From NCBI RefSeq assembly GCF_004123675.1, contig NZ_CP035417.1, positions 2,781,501 through 2,845,500 of the forward strand: 64,000 nt of DNA. Reading direction: 5' to 3'. The notes beneath the pieces were generated by a model. It did no database searches. It was given only the letters and a program-made list of their open reading frames with translations, and had not been told where the DNA came from. A program made the position numbers and the translations under genes. The DNA comes from Leisingera sp. NJS204 (GTDB lineage: Bacteria; Pseudomonadota; Alphaproteobacteria; Rhodobacterales; Rhodobacteraceae). This document shows positions 52,063 through 60,622 of this stretch, one piece after another (the stretch's first letter is position 1; each line of letters opens with the position of its first letter).

Positions 52063-53046
52063 ATGAAATCCGCAAAAAACATCCTGCAGCCCGAGCATCA
52101 GCCGCTGAAAACCGCGGTGCTGGTCTTGGATGAATGCAACACGCTGTCCTTTGCGGCTGCCGTTGACCCGATGCGCGCCGCCAACCGGCTGGCCGGGCGC
52201 GCGGCCTTCGACTGGGATTATGTCAGCGCCGCAAATGAGCCGCCGATGCTGACCAGCGGTCTCACCGTGCCCAGCTTTCCGCTGGCCCGGCTGCAGGGCT
52301 GCGAGCTTTTGATCGTCGTGGCCGGCTTTCAGCTGGCGCGCCACGCAACCCCCAGCCTGCTGGCAGGCCTGCGCCGCATCGCCGCCACCGGCGCCACCAT
52401 CGCAGGCATCGACGGCGGCCCCTGGCTGTTGGCCGAAGCCGGGCTGCTGGACGGCCACCCTGCCACCAATCATTGGGAAGACCTGGAAAACTTCGCCAGC
52501 CGCTTCCCCGAGGTTGACGTCCGCAACGACCGTTTCACCGTCTCCGATGGCCGCCTGACCTCCGGCGGCGCCACCCCCGCGATTGAGATGATGCTGCATA
52601 TCATCGGCGCCCGCCACGGTGCCGGCTTTGCCGCCCGCGTCGCCGGGCTGTTCCTATACGATGGCCCCGCCGCAGAACCGCGCCCGCAAAGCCGCCTGGG
52701 CGGCCACAAGCACAATGCGCTCACCGCCAAGGCCAACGCGCTGATGGAGGCCGCCCTGGACGAGCCGCTGCCGCTCAGCGCCCTGGCCGAGACCCTCGGC
52801 ACCAGCCCGCGCAGCCTGCAGCAGCAGTTCCGGCTTAGGCTCAACACCACGCCGCAGGACCACTACCTGCAGCTGCGCCTGGCCGAAGCCCGCCGTCTGG
52901 TGACCGACACCGATCTGCCGCTGATGGAAGTGGCGATTGCCACCGGATTCACCTCGCAGTCAAGCTTCGCCCGCGCCTTCCGCACCGCCCACGGCACCTC
53001 TGCCCGCGACCTGCGCCAGGAACAGGCCCGGCCGACGGCGCATTGA
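52063..53046 (+). CDS. CdhR-like GATase1/AraC-type regulator
   Basis: The ATG at 52063 gives 327 residues. The N-terminal DJ-1/PfpI-like domain (TAVLVLDECNTLSFAAAVDP, then IDGGPWLLAEAGLLDG) and the C-terminal AraC-type HTH (LSALAETLGTSPRSLQQQF, then FTSQSSFARAFRTAHGTS) define the GlxA/CdhR group. CdhR controls carnitine genes in Pseudomonas. Divergent placement before BKACE and lcdH supports this role here. Confidence 0.88.
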   Translation: MKSAKNILQPEHQPLKTAVLVLDECNTLSFAAAVDPMRAANRLAGRAAFDWDYVSAANEPPMLTSGLTVPSFPLARLQGCELLIVVAGFQLARHATPSLLAGLRRIAATGATIAGIDGGPWLLAEAGLLDGHPATNHWEDLENFASRFPEVDVRNDRFTVSDGRLTSGGATPAIEMMLHIIGARHGAGFAARVAGLFLYDGPAAEPRPQSRLGGHKHNALTAKANALMEAALDEPLPLSALAETLGTSPRSLQQQFRLRLNTTPQDHYLQLRLAEARRLVTDTDLPLMEVAIATGFTSQSSFARAFRTAHGTSARDLRQEQARPTAH

Positions 53047-53066
53047 CCGGCAGCCGTGCCCCGCGG

Positions 53067-53113
53067 GTCAAGGGCCGCGCAGCGGCGGTGCGCCAGCACC
53101 GTTCACCCTTGAC
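53067..53113. repeat. Extragenic palindrome downstream of the regulator
   Basis: An outer stem GTCAAGGG/CCCTTGAC (53067-53074 with 53106-53113) encloses an inner perfect hairpin CGGTGC-GCCA-GCACCG (53086-53101). The GCCA tetraloop is shared with the cluster at 48602-48629. Confidence 0.6.
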
Positions 53114-53284
53114 GCGCACCCCTTGAATACCCTGGCAAAGGCGCTTCAGGGCAAACCTGCACCTGAAGCGCTTCTCAGCCATCTTTCCGCGCTGCGCAGC
53201 AGCGCCCGGCCCAACCGGCCAAGGGCATTTCAATGCACGCAGGCCGGGCGGGAGAGCCTCCGCCCCTAGGCGCAGGACCTCAGC

Positions 53285-54328
53285 TCAAAACGGCATCGGA
53301 TGCGCCCGGTGCGTGGCATTGATCTCGTCCAGCACGTCCTGGCTCAGCTCCAGTTCCACCGATTTCAACGCATGCTCCAGCTGCGGCAGATGCGTGGCAC
53401 CAAAGATCGCCGAGGCCATGAACGGCCGTGTGCGGCACCACGCCAGCGCCATATGCACAGGATCCAACCCGTGCCGGTTGGCAATCTCCAGATAAGCCGC
53501 CACAGCGTCATAGACCCGCGGCGAATGCCGCCCGCCCAGGTCCGGATTGATCGACTTGCGCGAGCCGTCCGGCACCGCCCCGTCCTGATACTTGCCGGTC
53601 AGCAGCCCGGTGCCCAGCGGTGAAAACGCCATCAGCCCCACATCTTCATTCACACTCAGCTCTGCCAGATCAGTGTCATACATCCGGCAAACCAATGAGT
53701 ATTCATTCTGGATCGAAGCCACCCGCGGCCCGCCGCGCGCTTCTGCGATGCGCAGCCATTGCGCGGTGCCCCAGGCGCTCTCGTTCGACAGGCCAAAGGC
53801 GCGGATGGTGCCGCGCTCCACCTCGCGCTGCAGCGCCTCCAGGCAATCCTCCATATGGACCAGCGTCGCTTCCCGGTTCTGGGAGGACGGATCATAGCTC
53901 CAGTTCTGCCGGAACATGTAACTGCCCCGGTTCGGCCAGTGGAATTGATAGAGGTCGATGTAATCGGTCTTGAGCCGCTTCAGCGACGCTTCAATTGTGG
54001 GCGCGATAGTCCTGGACGAAATCGGCGCCCCGTCCCGCACATGCTGCATCCCCGCGCCGGAATGCTTGGTGGCCAGGATGTACTCGCCCCGCCGCCCGGT
54101 CTGCGCATTCCAATTGCCGATGATCCGCTCGCTGTTGCCCAGGGTCTCCGCACTCACCGGGTTCACCGGATACATCTCGGCGGTATCGACAAAATTCACG
54201 CCGCCCTCCAGCGCCCGGCCGATCTGCGCATGGGCCTCGGCCTCCGGCGTCTGAGTGCCGAATGTCATCGTGCCCAGGCACAGTTCGGACACCATCATAC
54301 CGGTGCGTCCCAATGGGTTCAGTTTCAT
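53285..54328 (-). CDS. Aldo/keto reductase (Tas-like)
   Basis: The 347-residue NADP(H)-dependent aldo-keto reductase has the catalytic set: FVDTAEMYP (Asp and Tyr), ILATKHSG (Lys) and LYQFHWPNRG (His). The long insertion with NPVSAETLGNSERIIG is typical of the Tas/YajO-like branch. It lies alone on its strand. Substrate unknown. Confidence 0.88.
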   Translation of the reverse strand: MKLNPLGRTGMMVSELCLGTMTFGTQTPEAEAHAQIGRALEGGVNFVDTAEMYPVNPVSAETLGNSERIIGNWNAQTGRRGEYILATKHSGAGMQHVRDGAPISSRTIAPTIEASLKRLKTDYIDLYQFHWPNRGSYMFRQNWSYDPSSQNREATLVHMEDCLEALQREVERGTIRAFGLSNESAWGTAQWLRIAEARGGPRVASIQNEYSLVCRMYDTDLAELSVNEDVGLMAFSPLGTGLLTGKYQDGAVPDGSRKSINPDLGGRHSPRVYDAVAAYLEIANRHGLDPVHMALAWCRTRPFMASAIFGATHLPQLEHALKSVELELSQDVLDEINATHRAHPMPF

Positions 54329-54450
54329 GCCGCGCGCTCCCCTGTCCTGGATTTGCCTGCGACCCTAAGGCCCTGCCCGGGAAGTGCAAGCCGCTTGCAC
54401 ATAGGCGGCAAACCGGCCAGCCTCTGTGCAACCTAAGGAAAGGATACCCG

Positions 54451-54852
54451 ATGCCGCAGACCATAACCAAGGGCGTCAAGGCGCTGCTGGCCGAGGCAAA
54501 CAGCCTGGTGGAAACCATGGCTGTCGAGGAGGCCAAGCAGAAGGTTCTGGACGAGGATTACGTCTTCATCGACCTGCGCGACATCCGCGAGCTGCAGCGC
54601 AGCGGCATGATCCCCGGCGCGTTTTCCTGCCCGCGCGGCATGCTGGAATTCTGGATCGATCCCGACAGCCCCTATCACAAGCCGGTGTTCAACCAGGACA
54701 AAACCTATGTGTTCTACTGCGCCAGCGCCTGGCGCTCAGCCCTTAGCGCCAAAGCCGCGATTGAGATGGGCCTGAAACCGGTTGTGCATCTGGAGGGCGG
54801 CTTTACCGAATGGGCCAAACAGGGCGGCCCGGTTGTCCCCCGCGAGGGTTAA
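54451..54852 (+). CDS. Rhodanese-domain sulfurtransferase
   Basis: I use the ATG at 54451 because AAGGAAAGGA precedes it; the product is 133 residues. The active-site loop is YCASAWRSA with the catalytic cysteine, and the N-terminal substrate part has FIDLRDIRELQRSG. The single-domain rhodanese transfers sulfane sulfur; partner unknown. The alpha/beta hydrolase gene follows 21 bases later, so the two may be co-transcribed. Confidence 0.87.
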   Translation: MPQTITKGVKALLAEANSLVETMAVEEAKQKVLDEDYVFIDLRDIRELQRSGMIPGAFSCPRGMLEFWIDPDSPYHKPVFNQDKTYVFYCASAWRSALSAKAAIEMGLKPVVHLEGGFTEWAKQGGPVVPREG

Positions 54853-54873
54853 GACCTGCCGGGGCCGCCTGCA

Positions 54874-55674
54874 GTGAAACCTGCCATCGATACCATCCGG
54901 CGGCATGGCAACCCGCCCTTTTCAGTTGCCGTGCTGCATGGCGGCCCCGGCGCGGCCGGAGAAATGGCGCCGGTTGCCCAAGAGCTGGCAACCCGCGGGC
55001 ATGGCGTGCTTGAGCTGTTGCAAACGAAAGCATCCATTGCCGGCCAGACATCCGAATTGCGGCAGCAGCTGGAAGCAGCCTGTGCCGGCCCGGCGGTTCT
55101 GATCGGCTTTTCCTGGGGGGCATGGCTGGCCTGCCTGCTGGCAGCCCGGCATCCGGCTCTGGTTTCGAAGCTGTTGCTGATTGGCAGCGCGCCGTTTTCG
55201 GATGAATTCACCGCAGGCATCCAGGCAGTCCGGCAATCACGGCTGCCGCCTGCGGAATGGCAGGAGCTGAGCGCATTGTTTCGCGGTTCCGGTCTCGAGA
55301 CCCCCGTGGGCCTGTCGCGCGCGCTAGAGCTGCTTGAAAAAGCCGAGGCCCATGCGCCTGCCGGGCTTCATCCTGCGCCCATCGCCTTTGATCGCAGCAT
55401 TTTCGAAGGCGTTTGGCCGGAAGCAACCCGGATGCGGCGCTCAGGCGAACTCCTGCGCACGGTTGCAAAAATCCGCTGCCCCGTGGCGGCCCTTCATGGT
55501 GATCATGACCCCCACCCGGCAACAGGCGTGGAACTGCCGCTGCGGGGCATCCTCCCCGATTTCAGCTTTCGCCTGCTGCAGCGCTGCGGCCACAAACCAT
55601 GGATCGAGAAACATGCCAGGGCTGACTTCTTCCAGGCGCTGGAAGAGACGCTTGCCTGGCCTGGCGGCCTTTGA
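54874..55674 (+). CDS. Alpha/beta hydrolase
   Basis: The 266-residue protein starts at a GTG. It has the alpha/beta hydrolase oxyanion HGGPGAAGE near residue 26, the nucleophile elbow GFSWGAW (Ser) near 83, an Asp in ALHGDHDPHP near 212 and the final catalytic His in CGHKPWIEKHA near 238. It resembles proline-iminopeptidase-type hydrolases in the HGGPG motif. Substrate unknown. Confidence 0.84.
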   Translation: MKPAIDTIRRHGNPPFSVAVLHGGPGAAGEMAPVAQELATRGHGVLELLQTKASIAGQTSELRQQLEAACAGPAVLIGFSWGAWLACLLAARHPALVSKLLLIGSAPFSDEFTAGIQAVRQSRLPPAEWQELSALFRGSGLETPVGLSRALELLEKAEAHAPAGLHPAPIAFDRSIFEGVWPEATRMRRSGELLRTVAKIRCPVAALHGDHDPHPATGVELPLRGILPDFSFRLLQRCGHKPWIEKHARADFFQALEETLAWPGGL

Positions 55675-55718
55675 ACCGGCCTGCCGCAAGAACCCAGGAT
55701 GCCCAGCTCACGGCTTGA

Positions 55719-55733
55719 GAACAAATAGTGAAC
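55719..55733 (+). promoter_or_regulatory. LexA-type SOS box upstream of imuA
   Basis: GAAC-N7-GAAC (GAACAAATAGTGAAC) is a perfect match to the alphaproteobacterial LexA direct repeat. It lies 16 bases before the imuA ATG, so imuA should be DNA-damage inducible. Confidence 0.88.
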
Positions 55734-55749
55734 ATACTAATCTAACCCC

Positions 55750-56574
55750 ATGCCGACTCACCTGCTCACCCGCCGCCGCCACAGATCCCGCCCGGCCCTG
55801 TCCCTGATGGAGGGGGTTGCGCTGGAGCATGGCCGCGTGCACGAGGCCTGCGGCCCCGCCCGCCACAGTTTTGCGCTGTGGCTGGCCGCCGCCGCGCAGG
55901 ACATTGCGCCGGGGCCGGTCCTGTGGCTGCCGCCGCCGCAGGGCGGCAAGCAGCTGAACCCGGACGGGATGGCGGAATTTGCCAGCCCCGCCCGGTTCCT
56001 GTTCCTGCAAGCCGCCCGGACCGAGGATCAGCTTTGGGCCATGGAGGAAGCCTTGCGCAGCGGTGCTGCGGCGCTGGTGGTGGCAGAACTGGCTGAGCCG
56101 CCCGCCATCACCCCGGTGCGGCGGCTGCATCTGGCGGCAGAGGCAGGCGGGCGCTTCGGCCCGGCGCCGTTGGGCCTGCTGCTGACCCCCGGCACAGGCG
56201 GCGCCCAGGGCATCGAAAGCCGCTGGCACCTGGCGCCTGCCCCTCCCCCTTTGCCCCATGATCTCTTCCCCCCTGACGTGCCTGCACACAGCCTCCCGCC
56301 CGGCCCCGCGCCCGGCCCGGCCGGGGATGGCGCAGCAAAGACCCGGAAGTTCTGGACCTTGCAGCGCCTGCGCGCCCGCACCCTGCCGCCCCGCAGCTGG
56401 CAGATCACCCAGGCCGCTGGCAGCTGCCTGCTCCGCTCTGCTTCGTGCCGCCCTGCCACCCGCACCGCAGACCCGCACGCCCAAGACGAGCCCCAGCGCC
56501 TAGACCGGCCCCAGCGCCTTGACGATGACCTCCCGCGCCCGCAGGCGGACCTGGCTGCGCCAGCACCGCCTTAG
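55750..56574 (+). CDS. imuA: ImuA-like translesion mutasome protein, without ImuB partner
   Basis: The 274-residue protein matches ImuA, the RecA-like accessory of the ImuA-ImuB-DnaE2 mutagenesis set: HGRVHEACGPARHSFALWLA near residue 26, then QLWAMEEALRSGAAALVVAEL near 93 and LHLAAEAGGRFGPAPLGLLL near 126, and WTLQRLRARTLPPRSW near 203. It has a perfect SOS box in front. The final 50 residues are Pro/Arg/Asp-rich and unlike a conserved end. In most roseobacters imuB and dnaE2 follow; here YceI follows instead, so the partner genes are missing from this locus. Confidence 0.8.
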   Translation: MPTHLLTRRRHRSRPALSLMEGVALEHGRVHEACGPARHSFALWLAAAAQDIAPGPVLWLPPPQGGKQLNPDGMAEFASPARFLFLQAARTEDQLWAMEEALRSGAAALVVAELAEPPAITPVRRLHLAAEAGGRFGPAPLGLLLTPGTGGAQGIESRWHLAPAPPPLPHDLFPPDVPAHSLPPGPAPGPAGDGAAKTRKFWTLQRLRARTLPPRSWQITQAAGSCLLRSASCRPATRTADPHAQDEPQRLDRPQRLDDDLPRPQADLAAPAPP

Positions 56575-56579
56575 CGGCC

Positions 56580-56618
56580 TTGGGCCCGGCACCGGGCTAT
56601 GCCCGGTGCCGGGCCCAA
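56580..56618. repeat. Extragenic palindrome, 18-bp perfect arms
   Basis: Perfect inverted repeat (56580-56597 with 56601-56618) with a TAT loop. It has the same start (TTGGGC), arm length and 3-base loop as the palindrome at 4041-4079 but different inner arm sequence. A further GCTGC-GCC-AGC fold lies just before it at about 56553-56566. It replaces the place where imuB would be expected. Confidence 0.75.
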
Positions 56619-56786
56619 CAGGCAGAGGCTTTTGCCAAAAAGCTGATGCCTGGCGGGAGCCCGCCGCCGCGTCACAGGCTCCCCCCGCGAAAGTGAGCAG
56701 CCTGCGGCGGAAAATCCGGATAAGCTCAAGCTGCGGCATCGCAAACGCCATGTAAAAAACGCTATGCAACCGGAGAAGAAGCCCCC

Positions 56787-57392
56787 ATGAGCAACCACAG
56801 GATGCACCGGCGGAGCCTGATCGCCTGCCTTGCGGCCAGCCTGCTGGCCCCGCAAAGGCTGCCCGCAGCGATCCTGCCTTACCGCCTCATTCCCGATGCC
56901 ACAGACGTGCGCTTTACCTTCCGGCTCAGCGGCCAGCCGCAGCAGGGGCGGATCCCGGTCCGGTCCGCCCGCATCCGGATCGATCCGCAGAACCTTGCCC
57001 GCAGCCAGGCCGATATCACGCTTGACGCCAGCCGCGCCCGGACCGGGCTGATCTTTGCCACCGAGGCGTTGAAAAGCCCCGGCGTGCTCAACACCGCGCG
57101 CTTCCCGGAAATCCGTTTCCGCTCCACCCGTGTCCGTCTCGGGCCTGACGGACGGCTTTCAGGCGGCGCGCAGATCGGCGGCGAACTGACCCTGCGCGGA
57201 ACCACCCGGCCGCTGACCTTGCAGGCGGCGCTCTACCGCCGGCCCGGCACCGCCGCCAGCGATCTGCGCGAACTCGACGTGCATCTCAGCGGCAGCCTTA
57301 GCCGCGCGGCCTTTGGCGCCACCGGCTATCCGGATCTGGTCGCCGACCGGGTCACCCTCGCCATCAAAGCCCGCATCCGCCAGGCGGGCTGA
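56787..57392 (+). CDS. YceI family periplasmic protein
   Basis: A 201-residue protein with a signal peptide (RSLIACLAASLLAPQRLPAA, cleavage near 28) and the lipocalin-like YceI beta barrel: RLIPDATDVRFTFRLSG, then PGVLNTARFPEIRFRSTRV and GELTLRGTTRPLTLQAAL, and ALYRRPGTAASDLRELDVHL. YceI proteins bind isoprenoid-like lipids. GGAGAAG precedes the ATG. Function here open. Confidence 0.88.
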   Translation: MSNHRMHRRSLIACLAASLLAPQRLPAAILPYRLIPDATDVRFTFRLSGQPQQGRIPVRSARIRIDPQNLARSQADITLDASRARTGLIFATEALKSPGVLNTARFPEIRFRSTRVRLGPDGRLSGGAQIGGELTLRGTTRPLTLQAALYRRPGTAASDLRELDVHLSGSLSRAAFGATGYPDLVADRVTLAIKARIRQAG

Positions 57393-57500
57393 ACCCCGGA
57401 CCGCGCCCGGTGCCGAAAAACACCGCCGCGCAAGAATACGACACCGCAATGACGGAAACCGGCTGGCAATGCAGCCGCAGCCTGTCATGGTCGCAGCGTT

Positions 57501-58724
57501 ATGCGCCTGATCATCTCCTTTGCCGCCCTGTTCCTCTCCGTCATCCTGCTGCAGCTGTCGACCGGAGGCGTCGGCCCGCTCGATGCGATCTCGGGTCTGA
57601 CGCTGAATTTCACCAAGGAGCAGATCGGCCTGCTTGGCTCGGCCCATTTCTTTGGCTTCTTCATCGGCTGCTGGTGGGCGCCACGGCTGATGGGCAATGT
57701 CGGCCATTCCCGCGCCTTTGCGGTCTGCACAGCCCTTGGGGCGATGGGGCTCTTGGGCCATACGCTGACAGAAAACCCCTATGCCTGGGCGGCGATGCGG
57801 ATTGCCTCGGGCCTGTGCGTAGCCGGCGCCTACACGGTGATCGAGGCCTGGCTTAACGCCAAAGTCACCAACGAGAACCGCGGCCGCGCCATGGGCACCT
57901 ACCGGATTGCCGATATGAGCGCCTCGCTGGCGGCGCAGCTGATCATCGCGGTGCTGCCGCCTGCGGTCTATATATCCTACAATCTGCTGGCGGTGATTTG
58001 CTGCGCGGCACTGCTGCCCCTGACCCTGACCAAGGCCAGCCAGCCGGAAACCCCCGATGCGCCGCGGCTGCGCCCCAAACTGGCCTGGCGCTGTTCGCCG
58101 CTGGCGGTGGCGGGGGTGATCGTGGCGGCACTCAGCTCGGCCTCGTTCCGGATGGTCGGCCCGGTCTATGGCCAGGAAGTCGGCCTGGAAATCGGCCAGA
58201 TCGCCTTTTTCCTTGCCGCCTTTGTGCTGGGCGGCGCGCTGGCGCAGTACCCGATGGGCTGGCTGGCCGACAAATACGATCGCCGCTGGGTGCTCATCTG
58301 GCTTTCCGTGGCTGCCATCTTCAGTTGCGCTGTCACCATGGCTGCCAGCGGCACCGGCACTCTGGGGGTGATGCTGGCGGCAGGGTTCTTCGGCTTCACC
58401 ACCTTCCCGATCTTTTCGGTTTCCGCCGCGCACGCCAACGACTTTGCAACAACGGAAGAGCGGGTGGAGCTGGCAGCAGCGCTGATGTTCTTCTTTGCCT
58501 TGGGCGCCATCGCCAGCCCCTATGTATCTTCAACGCTGATCAGCTTTTACGGGCCGCCTGCCCTGTTTGCCTATGTGGCCTGCGGCCATGTGCTGCTGAT
58601 CGCCTTTGGTCTCAGCCGGATGAAAGTGCGCCCGACGCCCGAAGAACGCACCAATTATGTCTACGCGCCACGCACCTCCTTCACCATCGGCCGGCTGCTG
58701 AAACGCTCGCGCAAGAGGAAGTGA
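57501..58724 (+). CDS. MFS transporter
   Basis: The 407-residue protein has about twelve membrane helices and MFS features, including a cytoplasmic loop with GWLADKYDRRWV near residue 253 and the C-terminal RSRKRK. The N-terminal FSVILLQLSTGGVGPLDAI and SGLCVAGAYTVIEAWLN fit the YcaD-type group. Substrate unknown. It is convergent with the flotillin gene. Confidence 0.87.
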   Translation: MRLIISFAALFLSVILLQLSTGGVGPLDAISGLTLNFTKEQIGLLGSAHFFGFFIGCWWAPRLMGNVGHSRAFAVCTALGAMGLLGHTLTENPYAWAAMRIASGLCVAGAYTVIEAWLNAKVTNENRGRAMGTYRIADMSASLAAQLIIAVLPPAVYISYNLLAVICCAALLPLTLTKASQPETPDAPRLRPKLAWRCSPLAVAGVIVAALSSASFRMVGPVYGQEVGLEIGQIAFFLAAFVLGGALAQYPMGWLADKYDRRWVLIWLSVAAIFSCAVTMAASGTGTLGVMLAAGFFGFTTFPIFSVSAAHANDFATTEERVELAAALMFFFALGAIASPYVSSTLISFYGPPALFAYVACGHVLLIAFGLSRMKVRPTPEERTNYVYAPRTSFTIGRLLKRSRKRK

Positions 58725-58810
58725 AACGGGTCAGCATCTCTGCCTGATTGTTTCGCGCGCGAAACATTCGGACAGCAGCATTGACCCTTTAAGGATCTGC
58801 TTACGAATGC

Positions 58811-58837
58811 AAAAAGGGGCCGGAAAACTCCGGCCCC
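58811..58837 (-). terminator. Terminator of the flotillin gene
   Basis: An 8-bp stem GGGGCCGG/CCGGCCCC (arms 58830-58837 and 58816-58823, 6-base loop) is followed on the minus strand by TTTTT. It lies between the flotillin and MFS genes. Confidence 0.88.
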
Positions 58838-58863
58838 TATAAATATTCCGGGAAGCTGAACAA

Positions 58864-60576
58864 TCAGCTTTCAGCCGCGGCGTCATTTGGCGCCGGACCT
58901 GCCGCAGCGCCATTCAGCAGCGGCACATCAGAACCTTCAACCGCCTCCGGCTCAACGCCCAGCGCCTGGCTGGCAACACCGCTGACACCGTTTTCCATCG
59001 ACAGGCCCAGCTCCTCGCCCAGCTTCTTCAGCGCGGGCATCTGCACCGCCATGCCCATGATCGAGTCGAGCGCCTGATTGACCACCGGTCTCTCGGCGCC
59101 AGCGCCGCCCCCAGCCGCCGCATAAGGCGCGCCGCCGCCGATGCCGCTGACCTGATGGATCTTGATCGAATCGATCTTCTCGGCCGGTTTCACCATCTCG
59201 GTGATGATCGCAGGCATCGCCTCGATCCGCGCCATGTCGATCTTCATCCGGATCAGCTCAGCCGACAGCGCGTTCTCGGATTCAACAATCGCGCGCTTGC
59301 CTTCCGCCTCGGCCAGCATGTCGTTCTTCTTGGCCTCGGCCCGGATGTTAAGCGCATCAGCCTCGGCCTGGGCTTCTTCACGCCGCGCTTCGGCCCGGTC
59401 AGCCGCCGCGTCTTTCTCAGCCTGAGCTGCCAAGCGGATGCCGGTTGCCTGGCGTTCGGCTTCGCGGGTGGCTTCGATCAGCGTGATCTGCTTCTGGCGT
59501 TCCGCCTCAGCAACTTCACGGGCGGTTGCCACTGCCTCAGTCGCCTTGGTGGCCTCGGCCCGCGCCAGATCCGCCGACGCACGGGCGCGGCTTTCCTCCT
59601 CGGATTTCTGCTGGATGATGATCTGGCGTTCCTGTTCGGCAACCTCCAGCTCGCGCTCCTTGGTGATTTCGGCGTCGCGGATCTTGCGCTCCCGTTCAAT
59701 CTCGGCAGAGCGGATGGCCTCTTCGCGTGCAATCCGCGCACGCTCGCTCTCGCGCATCGAATCCTCGCGCCGCTGCGCCACTTCGGACTCCTGCGCGGCC
59801 TTCATGGTTTCGATCTGCTGCAGCTGCGAGATCTTGGCCTGTTCTTCATCCTGTTCAATGGTCAGACGCTGACGCTCAGCCTCCATCGCGGCACGGCGCA
59901 CCGAGACCTGGGTATCCGCATCAATTTGCGCGCGCTCCTTTTTGGACTGGGCAATCACCTCGGCCAGTTTGCGCATGCCAACGGCGTTAAAGGCGTTGTT
60001 TTCGTCCAGTGCCTCAAACGGCGTCTGGTCCAATGCGGTGAGCGAGACAGACTCCAGCGACAAACCGTTTTTCAGCAGGTCCTCAGAGACCGCATTCTGC
60101 ACCTCCTGCACAAAGTCGGCGCGTTTTTCGTGCAGGCCGTCCATGGTCATCTGCGCAGCCACCGCGCGCAGGCCGTCGATCAGCTTGCCCTCGATCATTT
60201 CGCGCAGCTGTTCGACATCAAACGTACGGTCGCCCAGGGTCTGCGCGGCGCGGGCAATGCCCTCAGCCGTGGCCATCACCGAGACGTAGAATTCAACGCC
60301 AACATCCACCCGCATCCGGTCCTGGGTGATCAGCGCGGCGTCGCCGTCCCGCTTCACTTCCAGGCGCAGGGTTTTCATGTTGACGGGGCTGACCTCATGC
60401 AGCAGCGGCACGACAATGGTGCCCCCGTCCATGATCACCTTCTTGCCGCCGGCACCGGTTTTGACCAGGCTGATTTCACGGGTGGCCCGGCGGTAGAGAC
60501 GGCCAAGAACCAGGCCGAAGATGAGAAGAAAGATAAGAATGCTCGCCACGACGATGAGCAGGAATTGAAATTCCAT
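58864..60576 (-). CDS. Flotillin/YqiK-family membrane protein
   Basis: The 570-residue protein has one N-terminal membrane helix (LLIVVASILIFLLIFGLVLG), an SPFH/band-7 domain (about residues 50-250) and a long Glu/Arg/Ala-rich coiled coil (about 250-420), then a Gly/Ala-rich linker and C-terminal tail. This is the flotillin layout, forming membrane microdomains. It is downstream of and on the same strand as a YqiJ-like gene (46 bases apart), the standard YqiJ-YqiK pair. Confidence 0.92.
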   Translation of the reverse strand: MEFQFLLIVVASILIFLLIFGLVLGRLYRRATREISLVKTGAGGKKVIMDGGTIVVPLLHEVSPVNMKTLRLEVKRDGDAALITQDRMRVDVGVEFYVSVMATAEGIARAAQTLGDRTFDVEQLREMIEGKLIDGLRAVAAQMTMDGLHEKRADFVQEVQNAVSEDLLKNGLSLESVSLTALDQTPFEALDENNAFNAVGMRKLAEVIAQSKKERAQIDADTQVSVRRAAMEAERQRLTIEQDEEQAKISQLQQIETMKAAQESEVAQRREDSMRESERARIAREEAIRSAEIERERKIRDAEITKERELEVAEQERQIIIQQKSEEESRARASADLARAEATKATEAVATAREVAEAERQKQITLIEATREAERQATGIRLAAQAEKDAAADRAEARREEAQAEADALNIRAEAKKNDMLAEAEGKRAIVESENALSAELIRMKIDMARIEAMPAIITEMVKPAEKIDSIKIHQVSGIGGGAPYAAAGGGAGAERPVVNQALDSIMGMAVQMPALKKLGEELGLSMENGVSGVASQALGVEPEAVEGSDVPLLNGAAAGPAPNDAAAES

Positions 60577-60622
60577 GCGGAATACTCCCTTGGATAATTG
60601 GATTTATAAGTTTTGGTTCCGG

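Noticed and set aside
56500-56769. Minus-strand frame of 89 codons in the imuA-YceI gap
   Set aside because: It overlaps the palindrome and has no motif; no sign of ImuB or DnaE2 remnants.
59155-60597. Long antisense frame over the flotillin gene
   Set aside because: The minus strand shows a clear SPFH and coiled-coil protein; the plus frame is repetitive shadow sequence.
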